Below, in pieces: positions 1-11,194 of a DNA stretch of 64,000 nucleotides. Origin of the DNA: Prionace glauca (lineage: Eukaryota > Chordata > Chondrichthyes > Carcharhiniformes > Carcharhinidae); assembly GCA_037974335.1 (NCBI GenBank), contig CM075760.1, positions 64,983,360-65,047,359 on the forward strand, read 5' to 3'. Numbering within the stretch: position 1 is the stretch's first letter; every line of letters begins with the position of its first letter. A program made the translations under genes and the position numbers. The notes below the pieces were generated by a model. That model made no database searches. It worked only from the letters and a program-made list of their open reading frames with translations, and had not been told where the DNA came from.

Positions 1-282
1 TATGGCTTGTAGATGATTGAAGCATTCCCATGGGAGGGTATCTCCCAAACAGAATTGATAGGAAACAGGCCCTGATAGGAACATCCCTCACAACCACGCG
101 GATCCATTGCCATGATTCTTTACTAATAACCTGTCAACTGCCTTTAAGTGCCCCTCCCGGTTGATGGGAATGGCACTGGGAGTCAACTTCCACCCTTGGA
201 AGATCAGACTTAACTTTGGGCAAAGTGATCTTCCCATGAGAAATTCTGCTTGGGGGCTTCCTGTTGTTGAAGAAGAAATCTG
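1..282. other. 3' flank of receptor gene, nothing recognised
   Basis: This is the stretch downstream of the minus-strand receptor stop codon. It probably includes its 3' UTR, but I see no convincing polyadenylation signal, repeat or second gene. Confidence 0.5.
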
Positions 283-1858
283 TTATTCAGTAAGTAATTT
301 CACAACTGCATTAAATGGAAATCTGATCACATTCTTCAGATCCTCTCTGAATTGTGTCTGGGTCACTGCATAAATGTATGTATTGGTGCAGCAACTCAGG
401 AGTTGGAGCATAAATCCCAATTCCCGCACAAATGCAGGAATATAAAAATGGATTAAGTTTAAATTATATAATCGTTCACAAAAGGAGTGAATAAGTAAGA
501 TTGACCATAGCAGGATAAAATTTCCTGATAGAGCAAATAGTAATATAATGGATTTTCTTCTCTTCACTGTCTCTGGGTCCTTTGAACTATCCATACGCTT
601 GTGACTCTGAAGTCTCCTGCGGAATTTGGTCGACCCTAGAATGTGTTTAATGGTGAAAACATTCAGCAACAGAATCAACAGAAAAGGAATGAACGGTGTT
701 AAAATATAATGCAGATTTTCAACCGCTCCCCATGCTTCAGAATAGACGACATCAATGTCTACATTACAAAAATGGGGAATATTCTGTAACGCATATCTAT
801 CATCATACATGAAATACCAGAAAATGTTCTTTACACTGAATAGCACACTCACAGTTCCGAGAACCACTGTTGCAGTTTTCTCAGTGCAGTATTTTATTTT
901 CAGCTTCTGACAAGTAATAGCCACAAATCGATCAAAGGTGAAAGAGACAGTGAACCAGACAGAGCAATCAGTGACTGCATAAAGCAGCACAGCATGGATA
1001 TTACATATTTTAATACGGTAAATGATTAAAAATTCAAACTTCATGGGAATTTGCCTCAAAATGAGATCGATGATAATGACCAGTAGATCCGCTGCTGACA
1101 TGGAAATGAGGTAACGTATCACACTTCTGGAAAGACCACACTTCCCTCGTGACAGGATAAGAATTGTCAATACATTCACTGTAAGGAAGAGAAACACAAT
1201 TTATTCGTGTTTTAGACTGAGCACAAGAGAAACAATCTCTCAGGATCCTTGGGAACAGCTGAAACATTTTTATTAAATCCACCCCGGAATAGACTGAATT
1301 CACCTATTCTGCTCGAGACAAAGTTCACAGCAGAAAAGCCCCGCAATGATGTAGCAAGAAGCCACATTCACCAGTTAATAAAGTCTCCAATTTGCTGCCT
1401 TCTTCAGATTTGTATGTGGGGGACACAATGGTGCCAGTAGGTTTAGAGCAAATGTTTCTGGTCTGGATGACTCTGCTTTGATTGTGCTGAAGGCTGTGCA
1501 GTTGCAGATGTTAAATCAGCTGATTTGGAATTGGCTGTGAATCATAATACTGGAAATCATGTTACATAACGACAACCGTAAAGTGGAAAGATTGAAAGTG
1601 AATGTCAGGTAGTGTGAGGATAGCTGTGTGGCAAGGAGAAATGTTTCCAGTGCATTCACAGCAACAAACCATGAAGGTTACACAGAATGATATCAATAAC
1701 TGGGTAACATGGACAAGGACAATGAACACAGAGAAATATGACTTACCAGTGACACCAACTACGGCAAGGACAGGGTAGTAAATCCTTTGGATGTCGTAAA
1801 ATACCCAAAGAATACGAAGCTCAAGTGGTATAATCCAGAACATGGCTCTGAAATTCAA
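283..1858 (-). CDS. GPR139-like rhodopsin-class receptor, two exons
   Basis: Predicted class A G-protein-coupled receptor of the plasma membrane, closest by eye to the 'probable GPR139-like' proteins that are expanded in sharks; ligand unknown. Exon 1 is 1858-1747 and ends in ...YYPVLAVVGVT before a consensus donor (ACTG|gtaagt). Exon 2 is 1178-283 and starts after a CTTCCTTACAG acceptor. The split codon restores VNVLTILIL in TM1 and gives 335 residues. Visible landmarks are SAADLL in TM2, an ICL2 entry FTFDRF (DRY variant), a cysteine at the top of TM3 (KICN) and one in ECL2 (HFCN), a basic ICL3 and seven hydrophobic segments. TM7 reads NTYIY where the plus-strand paralogue has NPLIY, so the NPxxY motif is altered. 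A second in-frame Met five codons into exon 1 is an alternative start. Family call is solid by architecture; the exact subfamily is inferred. Confidence 0.85.
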
Positions 1859-2512
1859 TGATCGCTGACTGTACTAGAGACCACTCCCAGTTAAACAATA
1901 TTGCACACACAGTGAAAATTCCTATTTATAAATCTTCTAATGTCCCCATTGGAACAATTAAACCGTGTGCTGAGGGACATGAATCACAGTCTCTGAACAA
2001 ACACGATGACTTCATCTTTTCTTGCAAATTATATGGTTATTGTCCTTTTTATGCATGTTAAAAAATCCGAATGAAGGCAAACATTTTGGTTCATGCACCT
2101 TGGCAAAAGAAAGGAACATTGATTAACAATGTGTTGCTGAACTGAAGAGAGTTGAAACCGTTGTGAGTATTGCTGTCACACATTGCCAGCCGATCCGTTT
2201 TCCAACAGATCTTTAAAGACAGATAAGTCAACACCGGGAACAAAATAGTGAGGCTGAAATCATTTTGTTTGCAAGAACATACAACAGAATGGTTGTCAAT
2301 AAATGCTTACATCTTAAATGTTCTTCAGTTGAAACACATGAACTGTTTGGTGTTTCCATGCCTTCGTGGAAGACAGAGATGGGGTGAAGGTTATCACTGG
2401 GAAAACTGAAGGGGAATTGCTAAAAGACATCATTTCTCCAAACGGGTTATTAGAAAATAGATTACTTAAAATAAATAAGCACGCAAATGTCAATGATATT
2501 TCATAGACATAG
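1859..2512. other. Upstream flank of receptor gene, nothing recognised
   Basis: AT-rich sequence between the first exon of the minus-strand receptor and a SINE fragment. It should hold that gene's promoter, but no TATA box or CpG-rich block can be named with confidence. Confidence 0.45.
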
Positions 2513-2690
2513 AACCACAGAATTCCTACAGTTCAGAAGAAAGGTTATCTTGGCCCACCGAGTCTGCATCCCACCCAGGTCCTCCCCTCTACCCTATCCC
2601 CATTAGCCCCACACATTTACCATGGCTAATCCACATACTCTAAGGGAAAATAACGGGCAATTTTGCATGGCCAATCCAACTAATATGATC
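2513..2690 (-). mobile_element. tRNA-derived SINE, 3' part, antisense
   Basis: Reads as the reverse complement of the 3' half of the shark SINE used repeatedly in this window: antisense 'cccaccgagtctgcatcccaccc', a 'ccctatcccc' block, then the 'gcatggccaatccaacta' segment. It is diverged and lacks the tRNA-like head. The family is non-autonomous, copied by LINE enzymes. Confidence 0.7.
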
Positions 2691-3020
2691 TGTTGTAATA
2701 TAAATGAGGGACGGGTTTTGTGCAGTAATACAGAGACAGAACCGAATGCACCAGATATCGATACAGCACCTGTACTAATAAGAATGCAGACTGGGTCCAG
2801 TTCAGTCATTACTGAGAGAGTGTATACAGTATATTACTAACCAGCGTGGCGTTTTCTCATCTAATAGAGACATGACATACTCAGTTTTGACAAAGACAAG
2901 GTCTTTGTGAAGGATACAATGTGAAGGATAAACTTGCAATTGGTGAATAAAAAGTCCGAAATGCAATAAAAAGCAGGTGATTCGTGGATAAATCAACATT
3001 TTAAAATATTTGTGTCAGTT

Positions 3021-3092
3021 TTCCTGGTGGTCTAGTGGTTAGGATTCGGCGCTCTCAGTACTGTAGCCTGGGTTCGACTCCCGGTCAGGGAA
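3021..3092 (+). tRNA. tRNA-Glu (CTC), possibly decaying
   Basis: 72 nt with the acceptor ends TTCCTGG and TCAGGGA plus discriminator A, A box TGGTCTAGTGG, B box GGTTCGACTCC and anticodon loop CTCTCAG, giving anticodon CTC. It follows the vertebrate tRNA-Glu sequence closely, except that the 3' side of the anticodon stem reads TACTG instead of the usual CGCCG. This leaves one C-A mismatch and two G-U pairs in that stem, and position 2 forms G-U in the acceptor. Both internal pol III promoter boxes look good, but the weak anticodon arm makes this a borderline gene or a recent pseudogene. Confidence 0.75.
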
Positions 3093-3680
3093 TGTAGATT
3101 TTATTACAATAATTCTGCGTTACGTCTCGGTCTGCACCTGTCAGAATCAATATTAGGGTGATTTCTTTGTTTGTATCGGAATTGGGAATGTCACATGTAA
3201 AGAATCAAAAAGAAATTAAGAGAGAGATAGGCGAGAAAGGGCTGATGGTACGAAATGCTGATGCGGTTAAAATCTAGCTGTTAATGGGGGAAAATTTATT
3301 GTTTCTACTGACACAAATATCTGCAGATCTCGGTCTAAATCTCTGCTTCCATGACAAGAAAACTTTTAATTGAATGAAATAGTAAACTCTCCCACCCCCT
3401 GTGAAATGGCGGCAGTTTTCACTCAGAAACCAGTAACTGTGAGTTTAACAATGTGGGAAGGAGAAAGACTCAGTTTGAGCGGTGACATTGCGGAAAGAAT
3501 GGAGAGCTGGAGTTCACCCAGAAAAGCAGCAAAGTTTCAAATCAATGGCGCCCAATGTTGGATGGTCCATTAACGGTGATAATTTAATGTTATTCAGCAG
3601 AATCACCACAGGATGGTTTATCACAGATTGATGCTAATACTTTGAATGGAGTGAACTGCAGTAACATTGAATGCAGTCGA
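3093..3680. other. Intergenic, nothing recognised
   Basis: Follows the tRNA-Glu gene. No T-run terminator that stands out, no ORF with family resemblance and no repeat that I can place. Confidence 0.45.
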
Positions 3681-3975
3681 AAGGACAGCGCGGTAGCACA
3701 GTGATTAGCACTGATGTCTCACAGCGCCAGGGACTCAGGTCCTCGAGTCACCGCCTATGCAGAGTTTGCACGTTCTTCCCGTGCCTCCGGGAGTTTCCTC
3801 CGGGTGTTCCGGTTTCTGATTCAAAGATGCGTGTTTTAGTTTGATTGGCCGTGCTAAATTGGTCCTAGTGTCAGAGGGATTAGAAGATAAGTATGTGGGT
3901 TTGCGGGGAATAGGGCGTGGGTGGGATTGTTGTGGGTGCGGACTCGATGGGCCGAATGGCCTTCTTCTGGGGGAA
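3681..3975 (+). mobile_element. tRNA-derived SINE (V-SINE/HE1-like)
   Basis: Near full-length copy. The head 'cggtagcacagtgattagca' is the tRNA-like pol III promoter. The central part 'gagtttgcacgttcttcccgt' to 'cctccgggtgttccggttt' is the conserved core found in vertebrate V-SINEs. The tail runs to 'gatgggccgaatggcc'. The exact family name is uncertain. Confidence 0.8.
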
Positions 3976-4366
3976 TCGAAAGAGGTAATGCAAATATACA
4001 TTGTTTTGGATGAAACAGCAGGTCAACTAAATGTATTTTCACTGCCATGTAAAAGCGGACCTGACATCTGCACTGAAATGTGATGAGGTTGGAAAAACTC
4101 AGGACATTACATGGCATGTGTGCATAAGGAAACAAAGATAAACCTTCACCTCCATCACCTTTCATTAACATTGGGAATGTTTAGAAACAGAGGAAGTTTT
4201 TTAAAAAGCGAAATCCAACAAGGTGGAAATATAACAACACCTGGCAGGGTGGAAATTGCGATCGGTATTTGGTCTGTTGCAGTTTGTGTGATTTGATGTT
4301 TGAAGACAGTGCGAGACAAAATGCGGTGCAATTAGCATATAGCACAGAAAACCAGCAATGAGATCC
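3976..4366. other. Intergenic, nothing recognised
   Basis: Spacer between a SINE and the tRNA-Phe gene; no supported feature. Confidence 0.45.
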
Positions 4367-4439
4367 TGCCGAAACCCGGGATTGAACCAGGGACCTTTAG
4401 ATCTTCAGTCTAACGCTCTCCCGACTGAGCTATTTCGGC
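4367..4439 (-). tRNA. tRNA-Phe (GAA)
   Basis: 73 nt. The minus strand starts GCCGAAATAGCTCAG and ends GGTTTCGGCA. The anticodon loop is CTGAAGA (anticodon GAA), and the T arm is CCTGG-TTCAATC-CCGGG. It agrees with the vertebrate cytosolic tRNA-Phe almost base for base, with all four stems paired and intact A and B boxes, so a functional gene is likely. Confidence 0.95.
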
Positions 4440-4700
4440 CGGCTGGTAGGTGGGAAGCTTCCGTCTCCCAAATATCGAAGAGAGTAATGATTTGGAGCGC
4501 TGCTCCTTCATCAGAGTGTTTAACTCGGCAGTCAGAAATTCACTGTGTGTGTGATCTCAAAAGGGGCCACTTGCACCCACTGCTTTACCCCGGCAAATTG
4601 TTCAGTTGGTAATGTTTCTGTTCGTTGTTCTTGACGAAAATGACACCGTACACATCCCTGCATTCAATCTGAGCTGTGAGACCAAAACTCAAATCCATTT

Positions 4701-4782
4701 TGGCAGCGATGGGACTCGAACCCACGCCTCCGAAGAGACTGGAGCCTTCATCCAGCGCCTTAGACCGCTCGGCCACGCTACC
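4701..4782 (-). tRNA. tRNA-Leu (AAG) with unusual loop base
   Basis: 82 nt with the long variable arm of class II tRNAs (around TCTCTTCGGAGG). The minus strand begins GGTAGCGTGGCCGAGCGG and ends ATCGCTGCCA. It matches vertebrate tRNA-Leu-AAG closely. The anticodon loop, however, reads TGAAGGC where the family has TTAAGGC, so the nearly invariant U33 before the anticodon is G. Stems and promoter boxes otherwise look intact. U33 is needed for the anticodon turn, so this copy may be transcribed but poorly functional. Confidence 0.88.
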
Positions 4783-6287
4783 ACGTGAAACGCTCTCACA
4801 ATAATGTTATTTGATGATAACGTTACTGAAATTCATTAAAAGCAATGGAACTTGGAAAGACCATCAGGAGGATTGAGCCTGCTCCTTCACTGATTCAGGT
4901 AAGTCTGAACTGAGGAACAAACAGAAATCATCTAACCTCAGAAACACAATGAGCTGCACACAGTAACATGCAGTGAAGGGCCGGCGTCATTTAAACTGTC
5001 CTTAAGCTCGTCTCTTCCCAATTTCTGCCAGAAATGACTAGAGAACCTCCTGTTGGATTTGCTCAGAGTCTGCACTTCAGGACACGAGGCGCGATTATAT
5101 TTTATATGTTCATCCAGGTAACAACTCACATGTGTTTTCTGGGTTTGGATGGGAGCAATAAATTTTCAATTTCAGACCAGTAATCCGAACAGCAGGGAAA
5201 GACTCAAACTGTAACCACCAGACCAGCAGCTTACAGCGTGTTTTAGAATTTACTTTATCCACGCTGCTTTTGTTAATTTAATTTTTACACCAGACCACTT
5301 TCATCACAAACAGATTTCTCCCGCAAAATGGCAGCTTCTGATTCAACCATGATGTGTTCGGCCAATGAAAACATTCCCTGAACACTCCAGTATAATTATC
5401 ACTTTCGCTTCTGACAGTTCGAAACTGAACTGAAATATTTCCAAACGCTTTTCAATGCAGAGTGAGGGAAAAGTTCCATTATTCAATGTGAATGTAAACG
5501 GTGAAATCTGACTCATTAGCACACAGATTTTACATTGCAACATCTCAATCGTTAGTACTTTGCAGTCTATCACTGTCCTCTTTCTGTGTTTGTTCTTGAA
5601 CCGTTCCACATATGAAATTTCCAGCTCTGATCTAAACCTGCAAACCTCACTCGGCTGATTCTAGTAGATCTGCTTTCGATCGGAGAGTCAATCAGATCAT
5701 TATTAATGGTTTGCTGAGATCAAATAATCTTATTTTCCTCGGTGGAAATTGAAACAACACATCAGTGGGGAAGTGCTGAACACAAACCACTGGACTACCA
5801 GGGAAACCAGTGAACAGTAGTTTCTAAACTGACTTAACACAAATCCCTTTGCTTCTTATTTTCATTTTGATCTTTTTTTCACTTCTGACACTTTCCATTT
5901 TCAAAATGTCCGTTTGGATGAAACATGATTGCCTCGTTCAGCCAATGACAACACGGATTGAGCTGGGCCGTGGAATTGATAGTGAGGTGAAATTGTCTCA
6001 TAAGCTGATGAGGTTTAGAAGTGAGGGGGGAATCTGATCGAGGTATATATAATTTTAAATGGATTGATAAATAAAGACAGACCCAAAGTTTATTTTTTTA
6101 TGGGGCAATTTAAAACAAGAGGTCATATGGATAGTTTGACGATCGGTAGGTTTAAAACTGAGATGAGGAGGGGCTATGGTCTGGGAACCTTAGTAGTTAG
6201 TAAAACTAATATTTCAAAGTTTCTAGCGAGAGACCACATCTTGCAACTTTATGAATGGGGACATTGAATGTTTAGATATAGAAACGA
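4783..6287. other. Intergenic, nothing recognised
   Basis: About 1.5 kb of AT-rich single-copy-looking sequence upstream of the tRNA-Leu gene. Short ORFs here have no recognisable family and no codon structure that I trust. No repeats placed. Confidence 0.45.
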
Positions 6288-6436
6288 GCGGCACGGTAGC
6301 ACAATGCTTAGCACTGCTGCTTCACAGCTTCCAGAGTCCTGGATTTCGATGCCCAGTTCTGGTCAATGTCTGTGTGGAGTTTGCACATTCTCCTCGTGTC
6401 TGTGTGGGGATACTCCAGTTTCTTCTCACAGATAGG
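6288..6436 (+). mobile_element. tRNA-derived SINE, 3'-truncated
   Basis: Contains the tRNA-like head 'cggcacggtagcacaatgct' and the core 'gtgtggagtttgcacattct', then stops after 'cttctcacagat'. The usual 3' half is missing. Confidence 0.75.
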
Positions 6437-7910
6437 CGGGTTCTTGGTGTATCTGCATCTATATGTGTATGCCTCTCTGTAGCCTCCAACACCTGTGTGT
6501 GTGTCCCTGTAAATCTCTGATTCTTTGTTCCTTTTTTAAGACTAAACCGTGAAAATGTCTGACAAATGAATTAAAGAGAGCAGAAATGTTTACCCACTAA
6601 GATTCTGAATGTGATTACCGTCTGATAACTGCATCGAATGTACAATTTGATGTCTCGTAATCGCAACTTCAATCTCCGGACATTATCTCCCAATGGGAAA
6701 TGAAGAACACGATTTATGTGCGGTGTCTGGTTATAAAAAGGGCGAATACGCCAGCCGAGATCCTTCTACAAGCTCCAATCTCGGACAACATCGTTCAATA
6801 TTCATATTTCAGTAACCAGTTCGCAGACTCACAAGCCCCAGCGCCTGCAGTCTCTGTGGTCCGCCAACAGTTGGAAATGTTGTATCACTTTAATCTCAAG
6901 GTTAGTGCAGCAGGTATGAGGAGATATTTGAAGAAAATTGATTTCACTGTTTCCATGGAAAGGGAACAATCAGTAAAGCAATGGCATTAATATCTCTGTC
7001 AATAAGATTCACAGAGAAATTTGGCCGAAGGATAGTGAATTTAATACTTGCATTCATATTTACCTTCCCGCTAGTGAACATGTCGATTACCAGCTAATTA
7101 TTGTATAACCTTACATTTTAGTGATTTAAAGATTTGTCTATTTTCTCATCCAGACATTATCAAATAATCTTTCATTATAATTGGACACATGTCTCACATG
7201 TCGCTGGATTTTCCATTCCTCGGTGCTCAGTTTTTCCCTTAGTCCGTTGAGAAATCCAGCTGAACCCTGCCTCTATGTTATGTTCTGTGTATATTTAAAA
7301 TGTAGTTGCTTGTTATAATTTTTGACTTCAGCACAATTCGAGCCCTAACTCACTCAGATCTATAACAAACACAGCAAATTGCATGAGCGCCTCAAAATGA
7401 CTAACTGTGCACTGATTTGAGTTATTAGCTCATTATACCAATCTCACTGTCGAATGCCGACACGGGATTTTATTAAGTGTAATCGCAGACAATCCAATTT
7501 TCTATCCGAGCTGCAATCTGACTCCGAATGTAGCTCAATGGGAGTTTGGGGCGAGTATTTCATGGACATCATCATCTCAGCATCCATCATAATTTCCCAT
7601 GCCCTCCGCACACCCAACTCCCTCCACGCCCCCAACGCCTCCCCCGCCCCCCCCCCCCCCCCCCACCTCCACCCCTCGACAAACGCTTTGGCTTGGGAGA
7701 GTTTTTCGTATCATTTGGCTGGTGTTGGGTTCTGAGAGATCCAATGAATCTTTATTGTCTGTAGGTTAAGGAGAGATTAGTCTCTGTCTACGAGGCTGTT
7801 GGCTTCTTAACTGGTGGGCTATTTTCTTTGTTTTGTCCTGAACCTTTTTCTCTCCCCTTTCTTGAGGTCCATATTCCTGCTATTGCTTTGTATTGGCTTT
7901 ATTGTCACCG
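6437..7910. other. Intergenic with a poly-C run
   Basis: No gene recognised. A C-rich low-complexity run sits at about 7636-7672. A 96-codon ORF at 6700-6990 shows no family resemblance or splice context and is not called. Confidence 0.45.
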
Positions 7911-8001
7911 AGGGTTAGGGTTAATGTTAAGGTTAAGTTAGATAGTCATTTAGGGTTGTGGTTAGTTTTAGTGTTAAGGTTAGGGTTAGAGTTATGGTTA
8001 C
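7911..8001 (+). repeat. Degenerate interstitial telomere-like repeat
   Basis: A run of TTAGGG-like units and variants (gggttagggtta, aaggtta, tagggttg, taaggttagggttagag). It is irregular rather than a clean (TTAGGG)n array. It lies directly against a SINE fragment and a Penelope-like tail. Confidence 0.6.
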
Positions 8002-8066
8002 AATGTGCAAATTTCATGCAGACAGTGACCCTAGGCCGGAATTGGACCCAAGACCCTGGTTCCACA
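8002..8066 (-). mobile_element. SINE head fragment, antisense
   Basis: Reverse complement of the SINE core to tRNA-like region ('gtgcaaatttcatgcagaca' then 'ggccggaattggaccc'). Only about 65 nt survive, wedged between the telomere-like repeat and the Penelope-like tail. Confidence 0.6.
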
Positions 8067-8415
8067 TACATGAGAACAGCCTGAACTGGGAGTTTGGGTT
8101 CATGTCACGCTTTCTATAACCCCCATTACTTGCCTGGGCTTGCAAAATCTCACTAACTGTCCCGTCTGGAGACAATACACATCTCTTTAACCTGTGCTTA
8201 ACCCTTTCTCCACTCACATTGTCTGTACCTTTGAGATTGGATTACTTGTAAAGACCTCCATTCAAACAATTATTTTGAAAATTGAGTTTGTGTCTTTATA
8301 TGCCTTATTTGTGCACAGAACTCCCGCTTACCTGACGAAGGGTCAACGCTCGAAAGCTAGTGGCTTTTGGTATCGAATAAAACTGTTGGACTTTAACCTG
8401 GTGTCGTGAGACTAC
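8067..8415 (+). mobile_element. Penelope-like element, diverged 3' end
   Basis: Homologous along its length to the younger Penelope-like copies at 50.6-51.5 and 62.3 kb: 'gtttgggttcatgtcacgct', 'taaccccc...acttgcctgggcttgca', 'tctggagacaatacacatct', then the tail 'cctgacgaagggtcaacgct', 'aaaactgttggactttaacc'. This is the region after the endonuclease domain; no coding part remains. Confidence 0.7.
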
Positions 8416-8601
8416 TTGCTATGAAGCAAAAGTGCTAACCATTGTGTCACGTTGCTTTTGTTGCAGTAATCTGTTTGTTCTCTTCAATTTAATTCATGCG
8501 AAAGATCAAGAAATCTAATTATATCCCTAGAACCTGACATCTGGTATAAATATGGCAATTCATCAATGTAGTGCAGAGTGCAATCAGCACTTCTGGAAGA
8601 A

Positions 8602-10418
8602 ATGCATGGAATACCAAAAGGCCTGGTGTTTGCCATTTATTATCCAGTCATAGCAGCTATCGGAGTTTCAGGTAAGATTTCTGAGTTATTTAATAGCTGC
8701 CAAAAACATATTGATTGGTTGCATCAATTCCCTCAATGTTTGTTTCTTATCCCCAACTCACAACAATCTAAGCCTGCTTCTAGTGCCAAACACTCATTGG
8801 CTCAGCCCGGGAGTTCTATTTCACATTTACAGCTTGTGCTGTGCCAGGACCCAGCATCGTTTCGAATTGTTCTGTTTTCTGCAATGAGTCAAGCAACATA
8901 ACTGGTCAAATCTCTCGTATTTAGAGTATTGTTTTATATATCACCGGATATTTCAGATGATTATTAGGGATACAATTCAGTCTTAGCGCTGCTTCCCAAA
9001 TCTCCTCCACAAGCTCAGACAACTGCTAATAATTGTCAATTTATTTGCCTTCGTTTGAAGGTGTATTCGTGAAAATTCACTGCAGATTTTTCCAAAAGTA
9101 AATCGTTTTGCTGTCATTCATGTGCCATATTTAATACCCATTGCTGTATAATCCTTGACCTTACTAACTTCCACACTTAATGATAGCTATTTTCCAATTT
9201 ACCTGCTCCATTTTTTAAAATTACTTATTTTCATGTCATTGTATTGTGCATTTAATGCTTCAGTGCTGGTTTTGATGTGTTTTCCATTTCGCATTATGCC
9301 TTTGTCCGGTCTCACTAAAGACACAGTCAATTTTGTTAACATTCCTTATTATTAATAAAAATATTATTATTAAGCAGAAGCAATTGTCTCTGAGGTGCAC
9401 ATATCACGCAGAACACAATGTCATTAATTGTTTTTTATTTGCGATGAACTTTCCATTTCTTAAGCTTTCATGCACAAATTCTCACAATGTCTTTCCCTCT
9501 ATTGCAGCTAACACAGCAGTGATTATGATCCTCGCGAGAAGAAGTTGTGGTCTCTCCAGATGTATCACGTATTACCTGGTGTCCATGGCGGTGGCGGATC
9601 TCCTGCTCATAATATCAGCTGTAGTATTGAACCGGATTGTTGGAATATTTTTTCCATCCAGTTTCTTGTCTATCACACCCGTTTGCAGTTTCCGGACCGC
9701 CCTCAATTCTGCCGCCATGGACAGTTCTGTCTGGTTAACCGTCGCTTTCACGTTTGATAGATTTGTGACTATTTGTTGCCAGAAACTCAAAGTGAAATAT
9801 TGTAATGAAAATGTGGCGACTTTGGTCATTGGAATCGTGTCCACACTGACCTGTGTAAAAAATGTCTTTGTGTACTTTATTTATGAGCCCATGTACATAA
9901 TTAAAAATGTATCCTGGCTCTGCAACGTAAAGCTAATATTTTACACATCCCCTTTCTGGGTTGCTTATGACTGGATGCGTTGCATTGTAACCCCTATCCT
10001 CCCATTCATTTTGATTTTGCTGCTGAATGCAATTACGGTAAGACACATTCTAGTGGCCAATAGAGCCCGCAGGAGACTCCGGGCCCAGGGCAATGGAAAG
10101 AGCGACCCAGAGGTGGACAAGCGGAAAAAATCTATTGTTTTACTCTTCACAATTTCGGGAAATTTCATCTTGTTATATTTGTTATTTTTTATAACTATCA
10201 TCAATGTCCGAATTGCAAAAGTTACTTATTTCTCAGGTTATAGTTTCAGTGATACATTTAATCTTGAGGAAAATGGATACATGCTTCTGTTTTTGTGTTC
10301 CTGCATTAACCCATTGATTTATGCTGGGACTCAGAGTAAAATCAGAGCCGAGTTAAAGAATTTGGTGACATACCCACTAAAACAATTTGGCATCTTTTTT
10401 TCAAAATTTTCCACGTAG
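8602..10418 (+). CDS. GPR139-like rhodopsin-class receptor, two exons
   Basis: Second predicted class A receptor of the GPR139-like type, divergent from the one at 283-1858. Exon 1 is 8602-8671 (MHGIPKGLVFAIYYPVIAA...), ending TCAG|gtaag. Exon 2 is 9508-10418, after the acceptor CTCTATTGCAG. Splicing in phase 1 gives IGVSANTAVIM and a protein of 326 residues. Landmarks: VADLL in TM2, cysteine at TPVCSF before TM3, FTFDRF as the DRY variant, ECL2 cysteine at SWLCN, a basic ICL3 (NRARRRLRAQ) and an intact NPLIY in TM7, followed by a short tail. The ATG at 8602 is the only in-frame Met in exon 1 and matches the usual MHG start of this group. Open throughout, so probably functional; ligand and tissue are unknown. 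Confidence 0.88.
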
Positions 10419-10450
10419 GATGAACAAATGTTAATGCCATTTATTCTCAG

Positions 10451-10672
10451 TCAGTGAAGTGTTCCTTTCCGTCCGTTCATTCCTCCGCCCGTCCTTCTCT
10501 CTCTCTCCACCCAGCGATCCCTCCGTCTGTTGGTCGTCCACCAGCTCATCCATCCATTTGTCCTTTCATCCGTCCATCCACCCATCCAACCATTCCCCAT
10601 CCGTCCATCCACCCATCCAACCATTCCCCATCCGTCCTTCCATCCATCCAACCAACTAACTATTCATTTCTC
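10451..10672 (+). repeat. Minisatellite, CCAT-rich
   Basis: Degenerate (tcca)n-type sequence containing a repeat of about 31-32 bp ('ccgtccatccacccatccaa' plus 'ccattcccc'), repeated at roughly 10587-10640. All long ORFs through it are artefacts of the repeat. Confidence 0.8.
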
Positions 10673-11194
10673 TCTCTCTGACCTGTGTCTCGACCTCTCT
10701 ATCTATCAATTTGTCATGCCAAATTTTACCATTATCGAGTGAGGGTGTACAACCTTTTAACAGGAGAGGTAGCCTTCAAAAACACTGCAGTGTTTCGGGT
10801 AGTGGTGTGGCGTGCTTCTGGCTGTGGAGCATTTGGGGTGAATTAAGACTTCCTGTTCTGTCCCTGCGAGGGAAGTATCACTTTGGCCAGAGTGCACTGC
10901 AGTGATGGATGTTTTACACACCTTAATTCAATTTAGGAGTAGGTTCTGGTAGATTTGTGCTCTGATGATCCACTGGAGGGTTCAGGTTGGGAGCACAATG
11001 TTCAAATGCCCTCTATGCTGGAAGGGATCCAGCAAGTTCTCATCTTTTATTGGAACCATGGTGTTCATACAGACGAAAGGATCGCTGTCATTCGTTTGTC
11101 CCCAGATTGATGTGAGGGAAAGAAAACTCTGTTGGCATTGGTGTTTACTCCTTCATGGGCATCATGTGCCCAAGAATGTCTTGCACACAACAAA
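10673..11194. other. Intergenic, nothing recognised
   Basis: No recognisable gene. The right end may already belong to the LINE remnant that follows. Confidence 0.4.

Noticed and set aside
4358-4612. 84-codon plus-strand ORF
   Set aside because: It runs through the antisense strand of the tRNA-Phe gene; no protein family.
10587-10640. CRISPR-like repeat array
   Set aside because: Contiguous degenerate minisatellite without spacers, in a vertebrate genome.
10451-10672. Pro/Ser-rich ORFs
   Set aside because: Translation of a CCAT-type minisatellite on both strands.
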